DNA from: Hyphomicrobiales bacterium
GTDB taxonomy: Bacteria; Pseudomonadota; Alphaproteobacteria; Rhizobiales; Devosiaceae
Assembly (NCBI GenBank): GCA_028290345.1
Contig: JAQGKB010000248.1
Location: 1 to 25,446 of the forward strand
Length of the DNA stretch: 25,446 nt
Direction of reading: 5' to 3'
Shown: positions 13,595 to 20,885 of the stretch, one piece after another
Layout: each line of letters begins with the position of its first letter
Position numbering within the stretch: the first letter of the stretch is position 1
Made by a program: the position numbers and the translations under genes
Notes under the pieces: generated by a model
Databases searched by the model: none
Told to the model about the DNA's origin: nothing
What the model saw: only the letters and a program-made list of their open reading frames with translations

Positions 13595-14815
13595 TCAAAC
13601 GGCGCGACTGGGTGCCAGCATTTCAACTTCGGGGGCGGCATCGAAGCCGTAAAGCCAATCCAGACGGCTGAAATGCGCGGTCGGCCCCTGACCGCGGATG
13701 ACCAGATCGCGCGCCAGGGTAAGCGGCCAGGCCATGTGGAATGCCCGGCCATTCTCAGCGGAGAGTCTTTGCACGCGCTGGATACGTGGCAACCGCATGC
13801 TGGCAAAGCGCGTGAAAGCAGATTCGGCCGTGGGTTCGGTCATCAGCAGCGGCGCCAGGATTGCCGCGTCCTCGATGCTCATTGCCGCGCCCTGGGCCTG
13901 GAACGGCAGCATGGCATGGGCGGCGTCGCCGATGAGCCCGATTGCGCCCTGGTGCCATTTCTCCGTCGTCACCGTGGCCACGGGCCAATAGCCCCAGTCA
14001 TCCTTGGCTGCAGCCATGATCGCGGCAAAGGCGCGGGAGCGCAGCGCTGCGGGCGGCAGGTTGGGATGCCGGGGCGTTTCGCCGAAGCTGGCCCCGCCAT
14101 GTTCCTTGGCAAACAGGGCGATATTGAATTTCTTGCGGTGAGGCAGCGGGTAGCAGACCGCGTGATAGCCGGGGCCAAAGAACAGGCTGGTGCGATCGAG
14201 GGCGGCAATGCCTTGCAGCGCCTCGTAGTCGACCAGCGCGCGCCAGGCGATATGGTCCATGTAGCTTGCAGCGTCGCCATGCAGGACATTGTTGCGCGTA
14301 TAGGAATTGACGCCGTCGGCGCCGACGAAGGCGAAAGCCCGCACCTGCCGCGATCGTGCCCCCTGGTCCTTGATCGCGATGGAAACGCCCCGGGATTGGT
14401 TGGTGACCTCGAAGCTTTCGACGCCGAAGACGACATCGATATTGGCAAAGCGCCGCGAGGCGCGGAACAGAATTTCGGCCAGGTCGCCGCGGTGCATCAC
14501 CGCGTAGGGCGCGCCGAAACGCTCGCGGATCGCGGCGCCGAGCGCAAGGGTGGTCAGTGGCTGGTCGGCGCCAAAGGGATAGAGATCGAGCCCTAGCGGC
14601 TCAAAACTTCTGGCGGTCAGCGCGCGGTCGAGGCCAAGCTGGTTGAGCACGCGCCGCGCGTTGGGGCTCAATTGCAGGCCGGCGCCGAATTCCTGGATCG
14701 TGGCGTTGCGCTCAAGCACCACCACCATCGCGCCAAACTTTGCGAGTGCCAGTGCCAGTGTCAGTCCGGCAATGCCCGCTCCGGCGATATAGACGGTTCT
14801 GCCGGCAGTGGGCAT
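13595..14815 (-). CDS. FAD-dependent monooxygenase (salicylate hydroxylase/UbiH-like)
   Basis: A 406-residue class A flavoprotein monooxygenase. All three signatures are present: the dinucleotide-binding AGAGIAGLTLALAL near residue 10-24, the DG motif FVGADGVNSYTR at mid-length, and the GD motif GLIGDAAHAMLPFQAQGAAMSIEDA in the C-terminal third. It therefore uses FAD and NAD(P)H to hydroxylate an aromatic or similar ring; the substrate is unknown. The best relatives I recall are annotated as salicylate 1-monooxygenase-like or UbiH-like. The ATG at 14815 lies 6 bp after the stop of the zinc-finger gene, so the two are probably one operon. Its end is followed by the 17-nt palindrome and the MFS gene. 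Confidence 0.9.
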   Translation of the reverse strand: MPTAGRTVYIAGAGIAGLTLALALAKFGAMVVVLERNATIQEFGAGLQLSPNARRVLNQLGLDRALTARSFEPLGLDLYPFGADQPLTTLALGAAIRERFGAPYAVMHRGDLAEILFRASRRFANIDVVFGVESFEVTNQSRGVSIAIKDQGARSRQVRAFAFVGADGVNSYTRNNVLHGDAASYMDHIAWRALVDYEALQGIAALDRTSLFFGPGYHAVCYPLPHRKKFNIALFAKEHGGASFGETPRHPNLPPAALRSRAFAAIMAAAKDDWGYWPVATVTTEKWHQGAIGLIGDAAHAMLPFQAQGAAMSIEDAAILAPLLMTEPTAESAFTRFASMRLPRIQRVQRLSAENGRAFHMAWPLTLARDLVIRGQGPTAHFSRLDWLYGFDAAPEVEMLAPSRAV

Positions 14816-14821
14816 TGGCGC

Positions 14822-15061
14822 TTAGGCGAGCTCGAAGACGGCCGAAAGCGGCTCCGACGTGCCGGCGGCAAGCTCGGGGTGGTAGACATAGAGCGTCGAG
14901 CAGTAGGGACAGACGATCTCGTTGTCCTTGCCGATGTCCAGGAACACGTGCGGATGGTCGAACGGGGGCAATGCACCGACGCACTGGAATTCCTTCGAGC
15001 CGACCAGGATGCGCGGCAGCCCGTCGCTGTTGTGGAAATGAGGAACGCTCGAATGTGCCAT
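14822..15061 (-). CDS. Zinc-finger protein of the CHCC (NDUFS6-like) family
   Basis: A 79-residue protein with the zf-CHCC pattern C-x8-H and C-x2-C: EFQCVGALPPFDHPHVFL, then IVCPYCSTLYVYHP. In eukaryotes the same domain is the zinc-binding subunit NDUFS6 of mitochondrial complex I, and alphaproteobacteria keep a small homologue. The zinc ligands are all present, so it is probably functional. The ATG at 15061 follows AAGGGC about 8 nt upstream. It is upstream of and nearly touching the FAD monooxygenase gene. I see no complex I genes nearby. Confidence 0.88.
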   Translation of the reverse strand: MAHSSVPHFHNSDGLPRILVGSKEFQCVGALPPFDHPHVFLDIGKDNEIVCPYCSTLYVYHPELAAGTSEPLSAVFELA

Positions 15062-15225
15062 CCGTCAGCCCTTGCACTGATGCTTGAGAACGGCGCGACC
15101 ATAACGAAGGGGATTGGGAAATGAAAGTGGAACCGGCCACCGAGCGCGTGACGAATTCGGCATTTGGACGCTGCTCCGCCGTTTGCTAAAAGCGCGGCAC
15201 TTCATGCAACAACAGGCCGCTTGCC

Positions 15226-15984
15226 ATGCCCAGCTTTTCCTCGAACGGTGTTCGCATCGCTTATGACGTCTATGGCGAGGGGCGGCCGATCCTGCTGATC
15301 CATGGTTTTGCGTCGAGCGGGCAGGTGAACTGGGTCGCTCCGGGCTGGGTGGATAGCCTGACCAAGGCGGGATACCAGGCGATCACCATCGACAATCGCG
15401 GCCATGGCGAGTCGCAGAAGCTCTATGACCCGCAGCTCTACTTTGCCCACGAAATGGCGGACGATGCATTGCGGCTGCTCGATCACCTGAAGATCCAGCG
15501 CACGGCCGTGATGGGTTACTCGATGGGAGCCCGCATCACCGCATTCCTGGCGCTCAAGGCGCCCGAGCGGCTGACCTGCGCGATTTTCGGCGGCATGGGC
15601 ATCAACCTGATAAACGGGCTGGAGGACTCAGAGGAGATCATTGCAGGGCTCACCGCCGAGACACTGGCGGAAGTGAAACACCCGACGGGACGCCAGTTCC
15701 GAATCTTTGCCGAACACTCGGGAGCCGACCGGGCGGTGCTCGCCGCCTGCATGATCACCTCGCGCGAGCCGATGCGTGAAGCCGATGTGCGCAAGATTTC
15801 GATACCGACACTGGTCGCGGTCGGTGGAGGGGACGAAATGGCCGGCGCCCCGGAAGCACTGGCGGCGCTGCTGCCGCAGGGCGAAGCGTTCGTTGTCGGC
15901 AAGCGCAATCACATGCTTGCGACCGGCGATCCCGCGTTCAAGCGAGCGGCGCTGGAGTTTCTGGCACGGCACGATCACGCATGA
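15226..15984 (+). CDS. Alpha/beta hydrolase
   Basis: A 252-residue alpha/beta-hydrolase-fold protein. The nucleophile elbow is GYSMGA with Ser99. The oxyanion-side motif LLIHGFASSG lies near 23-32. DNRGHGES is at 56-63, the acid is probably Asp203 in VGGGDEMAG, and the histidine is His229 in RNHMLATGD. The catalytic triad is therefore complete and the enzyme is likely an active esterase or related hydrolase; the substrate is unknown. The ATG at 15226 has only a weak ribosome binding site (ACAGG). It is divergent from the zinc-finger gene and 84 bp before cysE. The order hydrolase-cysE-DUF3126 is one I recall from other Rhizobiales. Confidence 0.9.
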   Translation: MPSFSSNGVRIAYDVYGEGRPILLIHGFASSGQVNWVAPGWVDSLTKAGYQAITIDNRGHGESQKLYDPQLYFAHEMADDALRLLDHLKIQRTAVMGYSMGARITAFLALKAPERLTCAIFGGMGINLINGLEDSEEIIAGLTAETLAEVKHPTGRQFRIFAEHSGADRAVLAACMITSREPMREADVRKISIPTLVAVGGGDEMAGAPEALAALLPQGEAFVVGKRNHMLATGDPAFKRAALEFLARHDHA

Positions 15985-16016
15985 GCCAAAAGTGAACCAT
16001 TTTTAGCGTCGGGGCT

Positions 16017-16045
16017 TTGTTTGTGAGCACCATATACTCTATATC
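16017..16045 (+). promoter_or_regulatory. Probable sigma-70 type promoter of cysE
   Basis: TTGTTT at 16017-16022 and TATATC at 16040-16045 are separated by 17 bp in an AT-rich gap of otherwise GC-rich sequence. Transcription would begin around 16052, just before the ribosome binding site GGAGAG at 16059-16064. This supports ATG 16069 over ATG 16057 as the cysE start. Confidence 0.5.
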
Positions 16046-16068
16046 GGTGTCCAACGATGGAGAGCCTG

Positions 16069-16899
16069 ATGAATACGCACCACCCGAGCAAAGCCACGAA
16101 TGTGCAAGCCATAGATCCGGTTTGGGCGGCGATCGTGCAGGGCGCGCGCGACATCATGGTCAAGGAGCCTTCGCTCTCCAATCTCGTGGTCTCGACGGTG
16201 CTCAATCACGAAAGTTTTGAGGCCTCGCTTGCACACCGCCTTGCCGAACGGCTCGACCACAGCGATGTTTCGGCCGATCTGATCCGGCAGGCTTTTCACG
16301 AAGCGCTGGAATTCCGGCCCGAAATTGGAGCGGAAGCGCGCGCCGACCTGGCCGCAACGCTCGAGCGTGATCCAGCTTGCCATCGCGCCATCGAGCCGCT
16401 GCTGTTCTTCAAAGGCTATCAGGCCATCCAGACGCATCGCTTCGCCTATGCGCTGCTCAAGGCCGGGCGGCGCGACTTCGCGCTCTACCTACAGAGCCGG
16501 TCGAGCCAGGTGTTCCAGGTCGATATCAATCCGGCGGTGAAGATGGGTCGCGGCATCATGCTCGATCACGGTACCGGCGTCGTCATCGGCGAGACCGCCG
16601 TTGTTGGCGACAATGTCTCCATCCTGCAGGGGGTTACGCTCGGTGGTACCGGCAAATCCAATCAGGATCGCCATCCCAAGATCGGCAATGGCGTGCTGAT
16701 CGGGGCAGGGGCCAAGGTGCTCGGTAATATCCGCGTTGGTGATTGCTCACGCATCGGCGCCGGATCGGTGGTGCTCAAGGAAGTGCCACCCCATGTAACG
16801 GTCGCCGGCGTGCCGGCGAAAGTCATCGGCGAGGCAGGCTGTGCGCAGCCGGCGCTGGTCATGGACCAGGTCGTCATGGTGCACGACGCGGCGGAATAA
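16069..16899 (+). CDS. cysE: Serine O-acetyltransferase
   Basis: A 276-residue CysE that acetylates L-serine with acetyl-CoA, the first step of cysteine synthesis. An N-terminal helical domain (about 15-135), with DPACHRAIEPLLFFKGYQAIQTHRFAY, precedes the left-handed beta-helix of hexapeptide repeats (about 150-250). That region contains DINPAVKMGRGIMLDHGTGVVIGETAVVGDNVSILQGVTLGGTGK, including the catalytic Asp/His pair. The C-terminal tail (VMVHDAAE) is a little different from the Ile-ended tail that binds cysteine synthase in E. coli. The start at 16069 is preferred to 16057 because GGAGAG lies just before it. A weak hairpin follows the stop codon. Confidence 0.96.
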   Translation: MNTHHPSKATNVQAIDPVWAAIVQGARDIMVKEPSLSNLVVSTVLNHESFEASLAHRLAERLDHSDVSADLIRQAFHEALEFRPEIGAEARADLAATLERDPACHRAIEPLLFFKGYQAIQTHRFAYALLKAGRRDFALYLQSRSSQVFQVDINPAVKMGRGIMLDHGTGVVIGETAVVGDNVSILQGVTLGGTGKSNQDRHPKIGNGVLIGAGAKVLGNIRVGDCSRIGAGSVVLKEVPPHVTVAGVPAKVIGEAGCAQPALVMDQVVMVHDAAE

Positions 16900-16906
16900 G
16901 TTCGAT

Positions 16907-16930
16907 CGGAACGGGAAAAATCCCGCTCCG
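16907..16930 (+). terminator. Hairpin after cysE, possible terminator
   Basis: CGGAACGGGA (16907-16916) pairs with TCCCGCTCCG (16921-16930) with one mismatch, around an AAAA loop. No T-run follows, so it may be a weak stop or an RNA-end stabiliser. DUF3126 begins 66 bp further on. Confidence 0.45.
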
Positions 16931-16995
16931 GCATTGCGGTGGGGATTTTGGGCACTAGAGTGACCCTCCCTACAATTTTCGATCAGGAGCGGTCA

Positions 16996-17214
16996 GTGAA
17001 CCACCCGGAAATCATCAAGCTCCAAAAATTTCTGCAGCAGAAGTTTTCCAATCGCGGCATCGACGTGCGGCCGCGCAACAAGCAGAACGACAGCGTCGAG
17101 GTCTATCTCGGGGAAGAGTTCCTGGGACTGATCTATGTCGATGACGAGGACGGCGACCGGTCGTACAATTTCCAGATGGCGATCCTCGACGTCGACCTGG
17201 AAGATATCCGCTAG
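16996..17214 (+). CDS. DUF3126 family protein
   Basis: A 72-residue conserved alphaproteobacterial protein of unknown function. It carries the family's whole pattern: a start near NHPEIIKLQKFLQQKF, the RPRNKQNDSVEVYLGEEFLGL strand pair, and the closing DDEDGDRSYNFQMAILDVDLED. The GTG at 16996 is preceded by CAGGAGCGG at a normal distance, which is better than any upstream start in frame. It sits directly downstream of cysE, the usual place for this family in Rhizobiales as I recall. Small and soluble, with no metal-binding or catalytic residues that I can identify. Confidence 0.9.
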   Translation: MNHPEIIKLQKFLQQKFSNRGIDVRPRNKQNDSVEVYLGEEFLGLIYVDDEDGDRSYNFQMAILDVDLEDIR

Positions 17215-17226
17215 CGGCCGTCTGCT

Positions 17227-17901
17227 TCAGTTTAACCCGATCTTTGAGAGCATGGCTTTCATTTCGGGATCGAACTTCTGCCAAGACCACAGCACGTCAT
17301 CGTCAAAATCGTAGATTGCGGCGATGCCGGTGCTGAATTGTACCGTGCGCAAGCAGCGCGAGGTGGTGGCGCCTTCGACGGGCGCCATGCACTTGGCGAC
17401 GAACGGCGCCGATGACAGCGCGTCATACCAGACGGTTTCGTTCTGGAACCCCTCGCTGCCGTAGAGCGGCTTTCCGATCAACCCCGGCGGCCCTGCCAGT
17501 TCATTGGGCAAGAACTGGTGCAGATAGACGCCGTCCAGCAGGCTGGCGCTTGGCCGCACCTGGCTGCGCGGCACCAATGTCACGTTGATCGTCCGGGTTT
17601 CGCCGTGCTCGCCGAGCGGCAGGGACAGGTGCAGATCCACCTCGGTCGCAAAGCCTTCCGACTTGCCCTCTGCATCGCGGAACCATGACACCGGAATGTT
17701 GAGATCGGTGCCCACCAAGGTCCGTTTCAGCGTGGTCTCGCCACCTGCTATCTGCGACCGGCCTTGGGCATGGCTCAAGCCAAGCAATCCATAAGCCAGC
17801 GCCAGACCGCCGAGCGCGACGACCAGGGCCATTGCCATCAAGTTGTAGCCGAGAGGATGAATTTCGTGTTTTGGCCCGGAGGCGGAGGTCATTTTGCGCA
17901 T
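17227..17901 (-). CDS. Membrane-anchored protein of unknown function
   Basis: A 224-residue protein with one N-terminal membrane segment (about 20-44, NLMAMALVVALGGLALAYGLLG) preceded by a basic, cytoplasmic stretch. The remaining 175 or so residues are probably periplasmic. Two cysteines in KCMAPVEGATTSRC could form a disulphide. The C-terminus is rich in aromatic and acidic residues (IYDFDDDVLWSWQKFD). I do not recognise a named family. Start codons at 17901 and 17892 are both plausible and neither has a clear ribosome binding site. It is divergent from the 18008 gene, and a CtrA-like box lies between them. Confidence 0.7.
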   Translation of the reverse strand: MRKMTSASGPKHEIHPLGYNLMAMALVVALGGLALAYGLLGLSHAQGRSQIAGGETTLKRTLVGTDLNIPVSWFRDAEGKSEGFATEVDLHLSLPLGEHGETRTINVTLVPRSQVRPSASLLDGVYLHQFLPNELAGPPGLIGKPLYGSEGFQNETVWYDALSSAPFVAKCMAPVEGATTSRCLRTVQFSTGIAAIYDFDDDVLWSWQKFDPEMKAMLSKIGLN

Positions 17902-17951
17902 TAACCAGATTCGCCGAGGCAGCGTGACTCCGAAGCAGGCGCCCGATATGC

Positions 17952-17966
17952 TTAATAAAGGGTTAA
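17952..17966. promoter_or_regulatory. CtrA-like box (TTAA-N7-TTAA)
   Basis: TTAA at 17952-17955 and 17963-17966 are separated by exactly 7 bp, matching the CtrA consensus TTAA-N7-TTAA. The site lies in the 106-bp divergent intergenic region, 42 bp upstream of the small membrane protein gene at 18008 and 51 bp from the start of the minus-strand unknown. Confidence 0.5.
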
Positions 17967-18007
17967 TCGATCGCCGCGGGCGGTGCGATCGTTTCGGGGG
18001 TTTTCAT

Positions 18008-18328
18008 ATGACACACGAATTGTTCGTGGCGGCCTACATCATGTCGGTGGGCCTGTGCATCGCGGGGGCGGGCACACATCTCTACCAGGCGCTGCTGAAG
18101 GAGCCGGCCATGCTCCGCTATGACGGCACGACCTACATTCGCTCGCTTGGTCACGTGGCCATGAGCTTTGTTTGCGGGCCCTACATCATGCTGCAGCTCG
18201 GCTGGCGGCAGGAGAGCGATGGAACGTTGTCGGTCGGGTCGGTGCTGCTGTCGGCAATGGTTGCCTTCGGCTGGAGCTTCATCACCGGATTGCTGTTCCT
18301 CGGTGCCTATTTCGCCGTCCACGGATAA
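18008..18328 (+). CDS. Small three-helix membrane protein (possibly DUF6949)
   Basis: A 106-residue hydrophobic protein with three probable membrane helices at about 5-27, 45-66 and 77-103, joined by short loops. The first helix ends GAGTHLYQALLKEP and the second begins with SLGHVAMSFVCGPYIMLQLG. It may belong to the small Rhizobiales family DUF6949, but I am not certain. The ATG at 18008 follows a GGGGG run at a usable distance. A CtrA-like box lies upstream and a strong bidirectional terminator lies just downstream, so the gene is probably monocistronic and possibly cell-cycle regulated. Confidence 0.75.
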   Translation: MTHELFVAAYIMSVGLCIAGAGTHLYQALLKEPAMLRYDGTTYIRSLGHVAMSFVCGPYIMLQLGWRQESDGTLSVGSVLLSAMVAFGWSFITGLLFLGAYFAVHG

Positions 18329-18357
18329 GCGCACGCAATTCACGATCGCTGCATAGC

Positions 18358-18392
18358 AATAAGGCCGGTCTCGCGAAGAGACCGGCCTTATT
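18358..18392. terminator. Strong bidirectional terminator
   Basis: The 15-nt arms at 18358-18372 and 18378-18392 are perfect reverse complements around a GCGAA loop. A-rich sequence on the left arm and T-rich on the right (AATAAGG...CCTTATT) let it work on both strands. It serves the membrane protein gene ending at 18328 and the peptidase gene ending at 18444. Confidence 0.85.
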
Positions 18393-18443
18393 CGTCAGAC
18401 CACCCACCAGGGGGAGAAAGGGAAGGTCCGGAACTGAAAGGGC

Positions 18444-19073
18444 TCAGCGCTTGGCTGTGATGATGGCGTCGCGCTCGTCGTCGATGCCGACCCATTGGGC
18501 CGCATTGGCCTGCGATTGGCGCTTGATGAAATGGTACCGGCTATCGGTCCAGACGCGGACCATGCCGTCCTGATTGTCGAGCACGAGGTCGCCGCGATCC
18601 GTGCGGACCATCAGCACCGCGTGGCCGTCGCCATTGTCTTCCTTGACCACCGTCATCAGCAGCGCGCTGGCCGGCCAGCCATCGCCGATCAGCTGCTTGC
18701 GTTTGGCCAGTGCGATATCCTCGCAGTCGCCAAAGCCATGCGGGTAGGTCCAGAATTCCGCGATATGGTAGAGATCCTGATCGGTTTCCGGCACGATGGT
18801 GGCATTGAGATCGGCATTGACATCGAGCAATTGCTGCCATTTGGCCGGATCAAGCGTGACCGCGTCGACCACCTTGGCATTTGCGGCGCATTCGCTGCGC
18901 AGGCGCTGGCAGAATTCGGCCGCGCCGACAGGAATACTGGTCGGCCCGGTGACCGGCGCGAAAGCGGCGTTGTTGACATTGGTCAGCTGCGATGCGGCCG
19001 ATGGTGCGGTCAGCGCCAACAAGGCAATCAGCGCCGCGCCAAGCATCCTAGTGATGGATTTCGTAGTGGGCAT
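18444..19073 (-). CDS. Transglutaminase-like cysteine peptidase (BTLCP)
   Basis: A 209-residue exported protein of the bacterial transglutaminase-like cysteine proteinase family. Residues 1-27 form a signal peptide (basic start, hydrophobic LGAALIALLALTAPSAAS). The catalytic triad is visible: Cys117 in HGFGDCEDIALAKR, His151 in GDGHAVLMV, and Asp166 in LVLDNQDG. Relatives such as LapG cleave surface adhesins under c-di-GMP control, but there is no LapD-like partner here, and this is the short type widespread in alphaproteobacteria. The ATG at 19073 is preferred to an upstream start because GGGGAG lies 10 nt before it. A PilZ-domain gene, on the same strand, lies upstream beyond 286 bp of repeat-bearing sequence. 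Confidence 0.92.
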   Translation of the reverse strand: MPTTKSITRMLGAALIALLALTAPSAASQLTNVNNAAFAPVTGPTSIPVGAAEFCQRLRSECAANAKVVDAVTLDPAKWQQLLDVNADLNATIVPETDQDLYHIAEFWTYPHGFGDCEDIALAKRKQLIGDGWPASALLMTVVKEDNGDGHAVLMVRTDRGDLVLDNQDGMVRVWTDSRYHFIKRQSQANAAQWVGIDDERDAIITAKR

Positions 19074-19359
19074 AATCGTGAACTCCCCGATGGAGAGCAC
19101 GATGCCTGTGCGGAATTGCCCCGATGCCAAAACTGCAATGCAGTTTTTAAGCGAAGTTTATGGAGTGGGGTAAGGAAGCGTTAGGGATGCGATGGGGTCC
19201 GCCGCTCTGCTCCAGCGTTCCAGCGTTCGCTGGAATGACGTGGTGGAGATAGGACACGGTGGAGCAAGGGAGCCGTTGGGGATGTGGAAGGTGTCCGCGG
19301 CCTTGTCACAGCCACAGTGTCATTCCCGTCTGCGCGGGACAAACCAAGCGGATGCTTGC
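19074..19359. repeat. Intergenic stretch with two small palindromic repeat units
   Basis: This 286-bp gap has no credible gene. It contains TTCCAGCG-TT-CGCTGGAA (19218-19235), a perfect 8-bp hairpin followed by TGACGTGG, and CATTCCCG...CGGGAC at about 19321-19340. These edges resemble the repeat at 8064-8149, so they are probably degenerate members of the same dispersed set. A near CtrA-box, TTAA-N7-TTAT, lies at 19147-19161 upstream of the peptidase gene. Confidence 0.55.
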
Positions 19360-19992
19360 CTAGTTGAGCCGCAGGTTCTGCTGCACGACCCCCAGCATTT
19401 CCTGCGCTGAAACGAATTCGACGGCGACGCCGTCCGGAAAGTGCCGCACCACGCGGGCGCGCATGCGGCCAAGGGTGACCGGCGTGCCCATGGCCGGGCG
19501 CACCGCCAGCTCGATTGCAGCGCCCGAGAGCGAAATGTCGATGATCTTGCAGTTGTAGCGTCGTCCGTCATCCAGCACGACAGTCGAATGCCGGTTGTCC
19601 GGGACAACGCGCTCGTGCCGGCGATCCTCGGGAAGGTTGAGGATATCCTTGTTGGCGAGCCAAGTGAGTTGGGCGGCCATCTTGTCGCGCTTGCGCGCCG
19701 AAGCGGACACTTCCATCAGGAAACCGCCCTCGACAGCTTCGATGATAGCGCCTTCGATACGACCGATGTGATCGAGATAGGCGATGATCTTTTCGCCCAC
19801 GATGCCAGTGACCGGTGCGATCACCACGGCATCGCCAGGGGACATTTCGAGGACCTGGCACGGAAACTCGCGGCGATCGGCAAGCATATAGCGTCCCAGC
19901 ACGGAGATTTTCACGCGCTGAAAGCGGGGCATGTCCGCCTGGCTGCGACGCGGCGGAGCAGATTGGATCGTGGAGGTGTTTTCTTCAAACAT
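19360..19992 (-). CDS. Tandem PilZ-domain protein
   Basis: A 210-residue cytosolic protein with two PilZ-like barrels, the fold that binds c-di-GMP. The C-terminal one (about 125-205) has the binding motif RRHER (R-x3-R) followed by DISLSGAAIEL (D-x-S-x2-G), so it can probably bind the ligand. The N-terminal one (about 20-105) has the strands RVKISVLGRYML and CQVLEMSPGDAVVI but a degenerate motif, so it is likely structural. The ATG at 19992 is the first with a natural N-terminus (MFEENTSTIQ), though no strong ribosome binding site is evident. A PAS-domain gene precedes it on the same strand after 73 bp. Confidence 0.88.
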   Translation of the reverse strand: MFEENTSTIQSAPPRRSQADMPRFQRVKISVLGRYMLADRREFPCQVLEMSPGDAVVIAPVTGIVGEKIIAYLDHIGRIEGAIIEAVEGGFLMEVSASARKRDKMAAQLTWLANKDILNLPEDRRHERVVPDNRHSTVVLDDGRRYNCKIIDISLSGAAIELAVRPAMGTPVTLGRMRARVVRHFPDGVAVEFVSAQEMLGVVQQNLRLN

Positions 19993-20065
19993 GAGCGTGT
20001 GGGGGCCAGTGCCACTAATCTTGACACGGCCCACGCTACGCAAGTTTAGTTAACTGTTGGTAAGG

Positions 20066-20707
20066 TTACTGCCTTCCGCCGTCGATTACCGCAAGGTGTG
20101 CGTACCGGCGGGCTGAGCGGCCATAAACCGTCGAAGCCATTGGCATCGGCGAGGAACCGGCGCTGTAGGCGACATCGGACGCAATATCCTTGGCCATATC
20201 CTCAAGCGTGACATCGTCGGGCCAGATCAGGCGCAGGCCGGTGATCCGCTGTTCCATGATCGGCTGCACGCCCAACCAATAGGGCTCATCGAGCGCCGTC
20301 ATGGCGCCGAGCAGCCGAGTCTGGGTCGAACCGTTATGACGAATCGGCAGCAGGATGGTTTCGAAGGAGAGTTTTGTGTGAACCGCCGTGGTGCCCTGGA
20401 AGGTGATGAGGGCGGCCGCATGGTCTTCGGTCACCGCGCGAATCAGTGTTTCCATGGCGTCGCGGTCGCGCTCGTGCCACAGGCGGGAGAAGGAACGCGC
20501 CTTCAACTCGCGGCAATAGGCAGTGCAGAGATGCGATCCGGCAAGCCGGAAGGCGAATTTGCTATCGTCGCCCGCCTCGAGAATAAAGGTGTTGGCCAGC
20601 GCCCCGCGAATCTTGGTCGGATCGATATCGCGACGGTCCGGTGCGCTACGTGCGCCGCGCAACGTGTTCCAATAGTCGTAGAGCGTTTTCGTGCTCAGTT
20701 TTTGCAT
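20066..20707 (-). CDS. PAS_5-family PAS domain protein
   Basis: A 213-residue protein with the alphaproteobacterial PAS_5 pattern. It starts with a helix and the motif LYDYWNTLRGARSAPDRRDIDPTKIRGALANTFILE. Then comes the PAS core (FAFRLAGSHLCTAYCRELKARSFSRLW, about 65-100) and LLPIRHNGSTQTRLLGAMTALDEPYWLG. No kinase, cyclase or DNA-binding output domain follows, so it is a stand-alone sensor or adaptor. The C-terminal segment, rich in Ser, Ala and Arg, looks disordered. The ATG at 20707 is chosen as the first natural N-terminus, with GGGG upstream. It is followed by the PilZ gene and may be cotranscribed. A CtrA-like box lies 92-106 bp upstream. Confidence 0.85.
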   Translation of the reverse strand: MQKLSTKTLYDYWNTLRGARSAPDRRDIDPTKIRGALANTFILEAGDDSKFAFRLAGSHLCTAYCRELKARSFSRLWHERDRDAMETLIRAVTEDHAAALITFQGTTAVHTKLSFETILLPIRHNGSTQTRLLGAMTALDEPYWLGVQPIMEQRITGLRLIWPDDVTLEDMAKDIASDVAYSAGSSPMPMASTVYGRSARRYAHLAVIDGGRQ

Positions 20708-20798
20708 CGTGCCGGCCCCATAATCATTTGCGATGGCGCTCCAGACTGAACGCCCCGCCGCAGAGCCACAGTGGCAAAAACCGAGGTCGAAATCGCCC

Positions 20799-20813
20799 TT
20801 AAACAATCCTTAA
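20799..20813. promoter_or_regulatory. CtrA-like box (TTAA-N7-TTAA) between PAS and rhomboid genes
   Basis: TTAA at 20799-20802 and at 20810-20813 are spaced by exactly 7 bp (ACAATCC), with a further TTAAT at 20816. This matches the CtrA recognition sequence. The site is in the 178-bp divergent region between the PAS_5 gene (start 20707) and the rhomboid gene (start 20886) and could serve either. Confidence 0.55.
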
Positions 20814-20885
20814 GGTTAATGCGGGTTGCGTCATGTGGAAAACTAAGTGATTTGCGCTAACAACAGGCCGAATGGAGATCACTTG

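Noticed and set aside
13673..14596. 307-codon plus-strand frame opposite the FAD monooxygenase
   Set aside because: The monooxygenase has complete motifs; the opposite frame has none.
18495..19184. 229-codon plus-strand frame opposite the cysteine peptidase
   Set aside because: The peptidase has a signal peptide and full triad; the opposite frame is a shadow.
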